Source: DAISKN01 sp963716925 (GTDB lineage: Bacteria; Acidobacteriota; Vicinamibacteria; Marinacidobacterales; SMYC01). Taken from it: 64,000 nucleotides of DNA. The position numbers and the translations under genes were made by a program. The DNA lies in NCBI GenBank assembly GCA_963716925.1, contig CAVQUX010000006.1:992001-1056000 (forward strand). The letters are read 5' to 3'. The notes beneath the pieces are model-generated. The model saw nothing but the letters and a program-made list of their open reading frames with translations, ran no database searches and had not been told where the DNA came from. Positions 7,954 to 15,945 of this stretch are shown piece by piece (position 1 is the first letter of the stretch; each line of letters starts with the position of its first letter).

Positions 7954-9044
7954 TGCGGCGGCGGAAGATCGAGTTCTTCAGTCTCTCGTTTCTCGACGCG
8001 ATCTGCTGCGGCTTCGGCGCGGTCATCCTGATATTCATGATCCTCAACGCCGTTTTCGGCGGGAGCACGCGGCCGGTCACGGAAGACCTTCGCGGCGAGG
8101 TCGACATGCTCGAGGAAGAAGTGCTCGATGGACACCAGAACCTGGTGGAGCTCCGGAACACCGTGCGGGAGACGGAGCGGGAGGCGGTGCTCGCTTCCGG
8201 TCTGTCCCGTCGGCTCATCGAGGCCCTCACCGAGGTGCAGGAAGAGCTCGCCACCTACGAGGCCTCGACGCTCGCCAAGCGGGAGCACGTCAACAAGCTC
8301 AAGACCGACATCAAGACGCTCGAAGAGGAAGTGAAGCGCCTTTCGGCCGCGGCCCCCGCCGAGGAGACCCCCGGAGATCGGCTGCGATCGTTCGTGGGCG
8401 ACGGCGATCGGCAGTACCTCACCGGCCTCAAGGTGGGAGGCCGGCGCATCCTCGTCCTGGTCGATATCTCGGCCAGCATGCTGGGAGACGACGTGGTGAA
8501 CGCGGTGCGCCGTCGGAACCTCGCCGACCATTTGAAGCTCCGCTCTGCCAAGTGGCGGCAGGCGGTCGCGACGGTCGACTGGATCACCACCCAATTCCCT
8601 CGGGACTCGACCTTTCAGATCTACGGCTTTTCCACGAAAGCCGCCCCCATCGTACCCGGGACCGACGGACAATGGCTCGACGCGGGGAGCCGCGAGGTCC
8701 TGGACGGCGCGGTCCAGCACTTGAGGAAAGTCGTTCCTTCGGGAGGAACGAACCTCTTCCAGGCGTTCGCGGCCATCTCCCTCATGCGGCCCGCCCCCGA
8801 CAACGTCTACCTCCTCACCGATGGACTTCCGACGCTGGGGAAGAAGCCGCCGAGCCGAACGACGATCTCGGCAAAGGATCGCCTGAAGCTCTTCGAGGAG
8901 GCGACTCGCGACCTTTCCTCACGGGTTCCGATGAACATCATTCTGTTTCCCATGGAGGGCGACCCGATGGCACCCAGTGCCTTCTGGAAGCTCGCGATGG
9001 CAACGGGCGGTGCCTACGTGTGTCCGTCCACGGATTGGCCATAA
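7953..9044 (+). CDS. membrane protein: TM helix with Asp, coiled coil, von Willebrand A domain (first paralogue)
   Basis: The 363-residue product has a basic N-terminus (MRRRK) and one transmembrane helix (about 9-35) with the motif SLSFLDAICCGFGAVIL. A long coiled coil (38-135) and a vWA domain (about 160-350) follow, both expected outside the inner membrane. The metal-ion-dependent adhesion site looks complete: DISAS at 171-175, a Thr in SGGTNLFQAF, and an Asp in LLTDGLPT. The Asp at position 15, just inside the helix, aligns by eye with the proton-carrying Asp of ExbD/TolR (PFIDVML) and MotB. The start overlaps the previous stop. With the next gene, it is the candidate moving subunit of the upstream MotA/TolQ-like channel. 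Confidence 0.85.
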   Translation: MRRRKIEFFSLSFLDAICCGFGAVILIFMILNAVFGGSTRPVTEDLRGEVDMLEEEVLDGHQNLVELRNTVRETEREAVLASGLSRRLIEALTEVQEELATYEASTLAKREHVNKLKTDIKTLEEEVKRLSAAAPAEETPGDRLRSFVGDGDRQYLTGLKVGGRRILVLVDISASMLGDDVVNAVRRRNLADHLKLRSAKWRQAVATVDWITTQFPRDSTFQIYGFSTKAAPIVPGTDGQWLDAGSREVLDGAVQHLRKVVPSGGTNLFQAFAAISLMRPAPDNVYLLTDGLPTLGKKPPSRTTISAKDRLKLFEEATRDLSSRVPMNIILFPMEGDPMAPSAFWKLAMATGGAYVCPSTDWP

Positions 9045-9053
9045 GGGGACGCC

Positions 9054-10064
9054 ATGGCCCGATCGAGACGCCGCGATTTCGAGGTCATGAGCCTCTCGTT
9101 CCTCGACGTCGTCTGCTGCGGTTTCGGGGCGATGATTCTCCTGCTGACGCTCACCAAGCTCGGACAGCGCCGCGGACTCGAAGCGATCGAGACCGAGCTC
9201 CATGGGCTCGTCGCCAAGCTCCAGGAGGAGCTCTACCGGATCCGCGGAGAGACGGACGTTCTCGAGAGAGAGCTCACCGGCAAGGTAGAACAGCTCTCGG
9301 ACGAGCGGGAGCTCGTGGCCCGCCTTCGCGGCGACCTCTCGGCGATCCAGGGAGAGTTCGCGGCGACGAAGGATCTCTCCGAAGTGAACGAGATCGTCGA
9401 GGGACGGCTCCTCGCGGCGCAGCAGGAGCTCACGGAGGAGATGAAGCGGCTCCAGGGGCAGAGCTATCGGAGGCCGCGCGAGGAGGCGACCATCGGCGGC
9501 ATCCCCGTCGACAGCGAGTACATCGTCTTTATCATCGATACGTCCGGCAGCATGCAGAACTACGCCTGGCCGCTCATGTTGAAGAAGATGGAGGAAGTCC
9601 TCGACGTCTACCCGAAGGTCAAGGGAATGCAGGTGATGAGCGATGAGGGCCAGTACATGTTCTCCCAGTACGCGCGGAAGTGGATTCCCGATACTCCGGC
9701 GCGTCGCAAGCTCATCATCGATCGATTGCGGCACTGGGCGCCCTTCAGCAACAGCAGCCCCGTCGAGGGAATCGAGGCGGCGATTCGCGCCTTCGCGTCG
9801 CCCGACAAGAAAGTGAGCCTCTACGTCCTCGGCGACGAGTTCACGGGCGACTCGATCGACGACGTGGTGGAAGAGGTGGATCGCATCAACAAGAAGGACG
9901 CGCAGGGAAGACGCCGGGTGCGCATCCATGCGATCGGGTTTCCCACCATGTTCTCCCAGGATCAGTGGGGCGAGAACACCGGCGTGCGCTTCGCGACCCT
10001 GATGCGCGTCCTCTGCCAGGAGAACGAAGGCGCCTTCGTGGGCCTGAACACGACCCGGCCCTGA
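9054..10064 (+). CDS. membrane protein: TM helix with Asp, coiled coil, von Willebrand A domain (second paralogue)
   Basis: This 336-residue paralogue of the preceding gene has the same layout: basic N-terminus (MARSRRR), one transmembrane helix with SLSFLDVVCCGFGAMILLL (Asp at residue 18), a coiled coil (40-135) and a vWA domain (about 155-335). Its MIDAS has DTSGS at 162-166 and an Asp in YVLGDEFTGD. The middle Thr seems replaced by Ser (FSNSSPVEG), so metal binding may differ from the first copy. The helix motif is almost identical in the two proteins while the vWA parts have diverged, as expected if both contact the same channel but different targets. It starts 9 bases after the previous gene and is the last gene of the operon. 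The next gene is on the other strand. Confidence 0.85.
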   Translation: MARSRRRDFEVMSLSFLDVVCCGFGAMILLLTLTKLGQRRGLEAIETELHGLVAKLQEELYRIRGETDVLERELTGKVEQLSDERELVARLRGDLSAIQGEFAATKDLSEVNEIVEGRLLAAQQELTEEMKRLQGQSYRRPREEATIGGIPVDSEYIVFIIDTSGSMQNYAWPLMLKKMEEVLDVYPKVKGMQVMSDEGQYMFSQYARKWIPDTPARRKLIIDRLRHWAPFSNSSPVEGIEAAIRAFASPDKKVSLYVLGDEFTGDSIDDVVEEVDRINKKDAQGRRRVRIHAIGFPTMFSQDQWGENTGVRFATLMRVLCQENEGAFVGLNTTRP

Positions 10065-10110
10065 TGCCCTCGGCGGTTGGAATCCGGCCGCGCCGGTGGC
10101 CCGCGCTTCC

Positions 10111-11469
10111 CTAGCGCGTTCCGAACGATCGCTCGAAGAGCTCCGCGATGGCTTTTCGGCCGGACTCCTCCAGGTGGCGGGTGCCGGTGCCGCAGAAGCG
10201 CGTCCGCTGGATGCGCGGCGGGCTCGCGGGCTCCCAGGCGTCGTTCTTCCACTCGAACCACGCGTTCTTGTCCTGGTCGAAGACGTGAAGCGGCTTCCGG
10301 AAATGACGTGCGAGCTCCGCGCCCCATCCGGTCCCGCCCTTGACGGTTCCGTCCGGCTGGATCTCTCCGACGACGAAGACCTCTCCCGCCGTGGCCACCT
10401 GGTGCCAGATGGACTTCAACAAGCGCTGAAACCTCGGGGTCTTGGGGAACGACCGGTGAAGCTGGGACTGGATGTAGCTTTCGTGGACCCCACCCCGCTC
10501 GAGCTCCTCGTCGGACAGCTCGACCAGCCCGCGGTTGCGCGCGGTGTCGTTTCCGGCGAACGAAAAAGTGACCTCGTGGTTGCCGTGGCGCTCGGCCATT
10601 TCCCCGAAGGCGGCTTCGGCGCCGGTGGCCCCGCCCGAGAGAAGCGTGAAGGAGCCCGACGGCAGATTCTTCGTGACCGAAGAGAGCTCGTCGGAGACGA
10701 GCCGCATGGTATCGGTGTCCAGATGGAGATGGGTCTCGGCTGGCCGCGGGTTGTCGTGATCCTTGAGCAGGCGGACGGTGGCGCCCGCCCCCTCGGATTC
10801 GATGAAGATCCCGATGTCGATGAGATCGGAGTAGGCTTCGCACGGCGGGATGATCGCGGTCGGGTGCGCGACGGTGCCGGCGCGATGCGTCTGCGCGGAC
10901 ATCCACAGCTCCGCTCCGACGCGCTTCGCTGTGATCTTGAAGGCCCCCAGCTCCGCGGCTCTCGAGACCACCTTGCCGCTCTCCCAGTCGAAGCCGTCGA
11001 TCAGGATGGCCTTGGGAGTGAACCCGATCCGGTCCGCGTAGAGCGCGAGGATATCGTCGAGACGCTCGTGGGGAAGGACCGAGTCGGGATAGGCCTGGAT
11101 CACGCGGTTCTTGTTGACCAGCGCCCGAACCTGCTCCCGGTTCTGCAGGTCGGTCACCCTCGCGAGATCGTCGAACAGGGCGTCGTACCAGGAGCGAACG
11201 TGATCGAGCTCCTGCCGGAGTGCGACGTGAAGAACCGGCCGCTCCCGCATGGCGTCATCGAGCCCGATCTGGACGAGAAACGCGGTCTTCCCGACTCCGG
11301 CCCGGGCCATGACCACGCCGAGCTTTCCCGGGCCCAGGCCCGCTCGGATGGAGTTCTCCAGAATCCGCAGCGGGCTCTTCTCGTTCACTTCCTTGCGCAA
11401 CATCGTGGTTCGGTCTCCTGGCCAGTACCGGATATTGGATTGCGCCGCGCGCGACTGTGTCTTCAGCAT
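10111..11469 (-). CDS. P-loop ATPase fused to a SLOG-like nucleotide-sensing domain
   Basis: Up to 452 residues. The N-terminal half is a RecA/DnaB-like P-loop ATPase: Walker A ARAGVGKTAF near residue 58, Walker B-like AILIDGFD, and a sensor-like LWMSAQTHRAG. The C-terminal part starts SFTLLSGGATGAEAAFGEMA and later has GGTGWGAELARHF, which fits the SLOG/Rossmann superfamily (YspA, DprA, TIR-associated sensors) known or proposed to bind nucleotides. The first ATG (11469) lies 4 bases after the EF-G stop with no good ribosome site. The ATG at 11403 (residue 23) has AGGAG 10 bases upstream and is my preferred start, giving 430 residues. Its function is unknown. The fusion suggests ATP use controlled by a nucleotide signal. 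Confidence 0.72.
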   Translation of the reverse strand: MLKTQSRAAQSNIRYWPGDRTTMLRKEVNEKSPLRILENSIRAGLGPGKLGVVMARAGVGKTAFLVQIGLDDAMRERPVLHVALRQELDHVRSWYDALFDDLARVTDLQNREQVRALVNKNRVIQAYPDSVLPHERLDDILALYADRIGFTPKAILIDGFDWESGKVVSRAAELGAFKITAKRVGAELWMSAQTHRAGTVAHPTAIIPPCEAYSDLIDIGIFIESEGAGATVRLLKDHDNPRPAETHLHLDTDTMRLVSDELSSVTKNLPSGSFTLLSGGATGAEAAFGEMAERHGNHEVTFSFAGNDTARNRGLVELSDEELERGGVHESYIQSQLHRSFPKTPRFQRLLKSIWHQVATAGEVFVVGEIQPDGTVKGGTGWGAELARHFRKPLHVFDQDKNAWFEWKNDAWEPASPPRIQRTRFCGTGTRHLEESGRKAIAELFERSFGTR

Positions 11470-11473
11470 ACTT

Positions 11474-13561
11474 CTAACTCGCTTTCGCTTTCTCGGCCGC
11501 CTTCTCGACGAGCTCGGCCTCGAGGGACTCCGGTACGGGGGTGTACCGCGAAAACTCCATGGTGAAATCCGCCTTGCCCTGGGTGGCCGAGCGGAGGGTG
11601 GTCGAGTAGCCGAACATCTCGGCCAGAGGGACGTCGGCTTCGGTGATGGTCAGCCCGCCGCTCTCCTGCGCCCCGATGATGGCTCCCCGCCTCTGCATGA
11701 GAGTCGTCAGGACTCCGCCGGCGTGCTCCGTCGGTCCCTCTACCACGACGCGCATGATGGGCTCGAGTACTCGCGCCTTTCCGCGATCGTAGGCCTCGCG
11801 CCAGGCGGCGCGCGCCGCCTCTTGAAAGGCGATGTCCGAGGAGTCGACGGTGTGGCTCTTCCCGTCGTTCAGCACCACGCGCACGTCGACCACCGGCGCT
11901 CCGATCTTGCGGCCCTTGTCGATCATGGACTTCATGCCCTTCTCGACCGAGGGGATGAACTGTCGCGGGATGGCGCCGCCCTTGACCTCGTCCACAAACT
12001 CGTAGCCGCCGCCCGGATTCGGCTCGATGTAGCCGGCGACGCGGCCGTACTGGCCGGAGCCTCCGGTCTGCTTCTTGTGGGTGTAGTCGTACTCGACGCG
12101 CTGGGTGATGGTCTCGCGGTAGGCGACCTGCGGCGGCGAGACCTCGACCTGAACTCCGTACTCGCGCTTCATGCGCTCGATGTAGACCTCGAGCTGGAGC
12201 TCCCCCATCCCGTGGATGACGGTCTCTCCCGACTCGGGGTCGGCGCCGGCGCGAAACGTCGGGTCTTCCTTGGTGAACCGGCCGAGGGCCTTCATCAGGT
12301 TGATCTGGGATTTGTTGTCGACGGGCTTCACCGAGAGCGAGATGACCGCGTTCGGCACGTGGATCGAGGTCATGGCGACGTTCAGCTTGCCGTCGGTGAA
12401 CGTGTCTCCCGAGTGGCAATCGAGTCCGAAGATCGCGACGATGTCCCCCGGGCCCGCCGAGTCGATGTCCTCCATCTCGTCCGCGTGCATGCGCACCAGA
12501 CGTCCGACCTTGGTCTCTCTCTCCGTTCGGGTGTTGGTGATGAACGTGTCGCGGTCGAGCTTTCCCTGATAGATGCGAAGATAGGTGAGCTGGCCGTAGC
12601 GGCCTTCCTCGAGCTTGAACGCGAGCGCCACGGTGTTCTTGTCGGGGTCGCTCTCGAGCGCAATCGTGCCCGTCGCCTTCTCGCTCTCGAGATCGATGGC
12701 CTCGTTGACGACGTCCGTCGGATTCGGGAGGTAGCGGACGACGGCGTCGAGAAGCGGCTGCACACCCTTGTTCTTGTAGGCGGAGCCGACGAGCACCGGC
12801 GTGAGCTGGCGCGAGACCGTGCCTTGACGGATCGCTTGATCCACCATCTCCACCGTGACCTTGTCTTCGAGCACCGCCTCCATGAGCTCATCCGAGAACA
12901 TGGAGACCGCGTCGAGCATCTGCTCGCGATAAGAGGCGGCCTCCTCCTTCAACTCGGCGGGAATCTCGCCCTCGACGACTTTCTCGCCGAACTCTCCCTC
13001 GAAGTAGAGGGCTTTCATGCGCACCAGATCGATTACGCCCTTGAAGTCCGCCTCGAGGCCGATCGGGATCTGGAGAAGGACGGGGTTGTGAGCGAGCTTC
13101 TCCCGGAGCTGGTCCCGCACCCGGATGGGGTTCGCCCCCACGCGATCGCACTTGTTGACGAAGGCGATTCGGGGAACCTTGTAGCGGTTCATCTGCCGGT
13201 CGACGGTGAAGGACTGGCTCTGGACTCCGGCCACGGAACAGAGAACGAGCACCGCGCCGTCGAGGACCCGGAGGCTCCTCTCGACTTCGATGGTGAAGTC
13301 GACGTGCCCGGGGGTGTCGATGATGTTGACGTGGTGCTTGAGCCAGCTGCAATGCGTCGCAGCGCTCGCGATGGTGATTCCGCGCTCGCGCTCGAGGTCC
13401 ATCGAATCCATCTTCGCCCCGACGCCGTCCTTGCCTTTGACGTCGTGAATGGCGTGGACCCGGTTGGTGTAATAGAGGATGCGCTCCGTCAGGGTCGTCT
13501 TGCCGCTGTCGATGTGAGCGGAGATCCCGATATTTCGGATTGTGCTCAGATCTTTGATCAC
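11474..13561 (-). CDS. fusA: elongation factor G (translocation GTPase), spd/mitochondrial-type
   Basis: The 695-residue full-length EF-G catalyses GTP-dependent ribosomal translocation. The GTPase motifs are AHIDSGKTT, DTPGHVDF and NKCD (in FVNKCDRVG), followed by the usual domains II-V through FGYSTTLRSATQGKADFTMEF. The G1 loop reads AHIDSGKTT rather than AHIDAGKTT, and the following VKGKDGVGAKMDSMDLERER matches mitochondrial EFG1 and the spirochaete/planctomycete spdEFG1 group. In those organisms one EF-G moves the ribosome and another recycles it. The gene stands alone, not beside rpsL/rpsG/tuf. The start is GTG at 13561 with GGAGAGG 7 bases upstream. Confidence 0.96.
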   Translation of the reverse strand: MIKDLSTIRNIGISAHIDSGKTTLTERILYYTNRVHAIHDVKGKDGVGAKMDSMDLERERGITIASAATHCSWLKHHVNIIDTPGHVDFTIEVERSLRVLDGAVLVLCSVAGVQSQSFTVDRQMNRYKVPRIAFVNKCDRVGANPIRVRDQLREKLAHNPVLLQIPIGLEADFKGVIDLVRMKALYFEGEFGEKVVEGEIPAELKEEAASYREQMLDAVSMFSDELMEAVLEDKVTVEMVDQAIRQGTVSRQLTPVLVGSAYKNKGVQPLLDAVVRYLPNPTDVVNEAIDLESEKATGTIALESDPDKNTVALAFKLEEGRYGQLTYLRIYQGKLDRDTFITNTRTERETKVGRLVRMHADEMEDIDSAGPGDIVAIFGLDCHSGDTFTDGKLNVAMTSIHVPNAVISLSVKPVDNKSQINLMKALGRFTKEDPTFRAGADPESGETVIHGMGELQLEVYIERMKREYGVQVEVSPPQVAYRETITQRVEYDYTHKKQTGGSGQYGRVAGYIEPNPGGGYEFVDEVKGGAIPRQFIPSVEKGMKSMIDKGRKIGAPVVDVRVVLNDGKSHTVDSSDIAFQEAARAAWREAYDRGKARVLEPIMRVVVEGPTEHAGGVLTTLMQRRGAIIGAQESGGLTITEADVPLAEMFGYSTTLRSATQGKADFTMEFSRYTPVPESLEAELVEKAAEKAKAS

Positions 13562-13601
13562 TTCTTAACCTCTCCGAAAACTTTGTCTGGGAGAACCCCC
13601 T

Positions 13602-13607
13602 ATTGTA
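13602..13607 (-). promoter_or_regulatory. possible -10 element for fusA
   Basis: On the minus strand the hexamer reads TACAAT, about 40 bases before the GTG start of EF-G and just downstream of the terminator of the neighbouring gene. The -35 region is not convincing. The call rests on the position and the near-consensus -10. Confidence 0.35.
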
Positions 13608-13631
13608 GCTCGGAACGCGTTACGACGAGGT

Positions 13632-13661
13632 AAAAAACGGCCTGGATACCAAGTACCGTTT
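13632..13661 (-). terminator. Rho-independent terminator after the PEP-CTERM gene
   Basis: On the minus strand AAACGG pairs with CCGTTT, with a second inner stem CTTGG/CCAGG, and six T residues follow. It lies 27 bases after the stop of the PEP-CTERM gene and upstream of fusA, so it separates the two transcription units. Confidence 0.75.
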
Positions 13662-13687
13662 CAGGAAGAGGTTGCGGGCGAAGATGC

Positions 13688-14323
13688 TCAGGCGGACGGT
13701 CGGCGGCTCGAAATCCGAGCGAGTCCGAGCGCGAGGGCGAGGAGGGCGAGGGTCGATGGTTCGGGCACTCCCGTGAGCGTGACGGAGAAGCCCGGCCCGC
13801 CGTTCAGGGGCGGCGCGAGGTTGTCATCGAAGATCCCGTCGTTGAAACCGAGCCACAGAAACGCCGAGGGAGCGGACGGCACCGGGAGGGTGGCTGAGTC
13901 GCCGATGAAGAGCGCGGTCCCGATTGGGACGATGGCGCTCGAGGACGAGCTCCAGACCCCGATCAGCGAGTAGACGGGGAGCATACGGAAGAGCGAGCCC
14001 AAACCGTCCGGACCGTAAGCTATCGTCCCGTTGATCGCGTTCGAGCCGTTGGCCACGATTTCCACTTCGGCGAACGGCGAGAAATCGGTCGCGGAACCGA
14101 GGTTCGAGACCACCTGCGCCGGCGCGCCGCGTCCGACGCCAGCGGCCTCGTTGTTGCTCCCGTTGTAGACCTGAGTGTAGGGGTGCCCCCAGTTCGTGAA
14201 GTACAGGCTGTCCATCGAATCGACGAGGTGAATGACGGACGCGCTCGCGGACAGCGGAAGAAGGACGAGAAATCCGGCAAGGACCCAGAGGGTCGTGGGA
14301 CGAGGACGATTCTCACCGAACAT
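13688..14323 (-). CDS. PEP-CTERM sorting-domain protein, secreted
   Basis: The 211-residue exported protein has a signal peptide (LWVLAGFLVLLPLSASA). Its beta-rich middle contains LIGVWSSSSSAIVPIGTALFIGDSATL, resembling the lectin-like domain often found on PEP-CTERM proteins. The C-terminal sorting signal is VPEPSTLALLALALGLARI followed by SSRRPSA (Pro-Glu-Pro, hydrophobic helix, basic tail). Exosortase removes such tails during export to the cell surface or extracellular polymer. The exosortase gene is not in this window. Upstream are a -24/-12 promoter and a 17-bp element shared with another surface-protein gene, so expression is probably sigma-54 dependent. A terminator follows. Confidence 0.9.
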   Translation of the reverse strand: MFGENRPRPTTLWVLAGFLVLLPLSASASVIHLVDSMDSLYFTNWGHPYTQVYNGSNNEAAGVGRGAPAQVVSNLGSATDFSPFAEVEIVANGSNAINGTIAYGPDGLGSLFRMLPVYSLIGVWSSSSSAIVPIGTALFIGDSATLPVPSAPSAFLWLGFNDGIFDDNLAPPLNGGPGFSVTLTGVPEPSTLALLALALGLARISSRRPSA

Positions 14324-14359
14324 GCGGCGCCTCCAGAAAAGTAGATCTCGTCTCGCTCA

Positions 14360-14375
14360 TGCATTTCGAGTGCCA
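14360..14375 (-). promoter_or_regulatory. sigma-54 (-24/-12) promoter of the PEP-CTERM gene
   Basis: The minus strand reads TGGCAC-N5-ATGCA with GG and GC exactly 10 bases apart, the spacing required by sigma-54. One base differs from the TTGCA consensus. The expected transcription start is about 25 bases before the ATG at 14323. Confidence 0.75.
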
Positions 14376-14438
14376 CCCGGGATTTCTCAAGCCGCTCAGA
14401 CAGTTCCACAGTATTCCCCCTTCCGAGGACCGCAAAGC

Positions 14439-14455
14439 TGTAAAGGGGCCCGACA
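14439..14455 (-). promoter_or_regulatory. candidate upstream activator site (TGTCGG-N5-TTTACA)
   Basis: The minus-strand sequence TGTCGGGCCCCTTTACA lies 64 bases upstream of the sigma-54 promoter. The same 17-bp layout precedes the sigma-54 promoter of the CHRD gene at 26098, and a near copy lies at 38611. The ends (TGT...ACA) form an imperfect dyad. It is a likely binding site for an enhancer-binding protein. Confidence 0.6.
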
Positions 14456-14570
14456 ATTCGATCCTATCCGCAATGGAAAAGTCTCGGGTAACCCTCCGTC
14501 GCGAAAGGATATTGTCACTCTGTCGAGCAATCGCCAGAAGATCCGACAGGGGAATCGATATTGCCCGGCG

Positions 14571-15891
14571 TCAACGCGGTTCCTCTGCCGAAGCCGACGA
14601 CCCGAGCTCGACGTCCATCCATCGGGCGCGGGCGCGGAGCCATTCCTTCAGGAGCGCGACCTCGCCCTCGTAGGTGTCCGGAGGGGGAACGGAATTGCCC
14701 AGCACGCTCTCCCCGAGAATCGGCCACCGCGCGAAGTTCCTGGAAGCCGCTTCCCGCAGCCGCGCGGACTCCGCGTCGACGAAGCCGAGAAGTGCATCGT
14801 CGCTCAAAGGGGCGCGCGGCCCATCACGGAGCGCGCGATATCGACCCCGGAATCGGGACCGGAAGGCCTCGTCGGCGAAGAGCCGTGAGAACCACGAGCC
14901 CGGCGGCGCGTGCCCGACCCGCCACCCCTCGATCAGGCTCGCCTGCTCGTCGTAGCTCGCGTTTCCGTAGGCCTGGTTGAAGTCCCAGACGGGGCCGAGG
15001 TGCAGCTTGCCTCGGGGAAGCTTGTAGAGATACGTGCTGCTCCGATAGGCGTCTACGTTCTTCGCGAGCTCCTGAAGGATCATCCCGTCCACCCAGGACT
15101 CGACATCGATGAGCTCCCCGTATCCGGGCTCACCCTCGGAGATTCGACGCTTCGAAGTCCTCGAGGTAGCCCTTCAGATAGCTCACCTGCTCGTCGGTCG
15201 CGTCCTTCGCGCTCGGGTAGACGAAGATCACGCGCTCTCCGCCCGCCGTCGTGAAGTGGACTTCGCGGGTATCGGGGTCGAGCCAGTCGAGCTTCGCGAT
15301 GAACCCGGAGTCTTCTCCCGGAAGGCGGCGGCTCCTCGGAAGGTCGATACGACCCCTGCCCCGGGAAATCCTCTCGGTGGCGAGATAGAGCCCCTGGTAC
15401 TCCTCTTCCCACGGGCGCGGGGCGCCCTGGCGCAGGAAGAGCTCCACGAAGACAAAGCGCGGCGCCGCGCGGCCCAACCGCCTCGCGAGCTCGAAGGTGA
15501 TCGCGTCCCGCAGAAGCGACTTGTCGGAGTAAGGGCCGAGGAGAACCCAATCGGACTCCGAGGGCATGCCGAGCAACGGGCTTTCCCTCTGGATATCCCC
15601 TTCGGTACGAAACTCGAGTCCGAACTGTCCTTTGGGAAAATAGATCTGCGAGGACCGGCCCCGGAGCTCGATGCCGATGAGGCTGTCGAGCGCGAGCGTG
15701 CCGTCTTCGAACACGCGCATTCGAGCCGGGGTCTTGGGCTCGTCTCCGACGATCGAGGCGGCCTCGATAGCCACGACCGGGAGCGAGCTCCGGAAGGTCT
15801 CGGGAACGAGAGACGGCCCCGGAGTTCCGCAGCCGAACGCGAGTCCGAGCAGGAGCGGAGGGACGGCTCGGACGAGCATGGATGGGCTCAC
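14571..15891 (-). pseudogene. CotH-like kinase lipoprotein, interrupted by one frameshift
   Basis: The N-terminal part (15891 to 15130) encodes a lipoprotein (LLLGLAFGC lipobox) with CotH features: IELRGRSSQIYFPKGQFGLEF, DWVLLGPYSDKSLLRDAITFELARRLG, and YQGLYLATERI. It stops at 15130. The next frame continues the same protein with PGYGELIDVESWVDGMILQE and later KNVDAYRSSTYLYK, so one extra base near 15132 breaks a reading frame of roughly 440 codons. CotH proteins phosphorylate secreted proteins in spore-formers, but bacterial relatives such as this one commonly sit with DUF4956 and VTC-domain genes, as here. It could be a true pseudogene or a sequencing or assembly error. The conserved residues on both sides favour a recent event or an error. 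Confidence 0.8.
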
Positions 15892-15945
15892 GTTAACGAG
15901 GCCGGGCGCGGGCGCGCAAGCCTTCTGCTAGGATACGCTTCGAAC

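Noticed and set aside
5770..10064. Zorya-type anti-phage system
   Set aside because: It shares a MotA-like channel, but the partner proteins have vWA rather than OmpA-type heads, and no ZorC, ZorD or ZorE-like gene is present.
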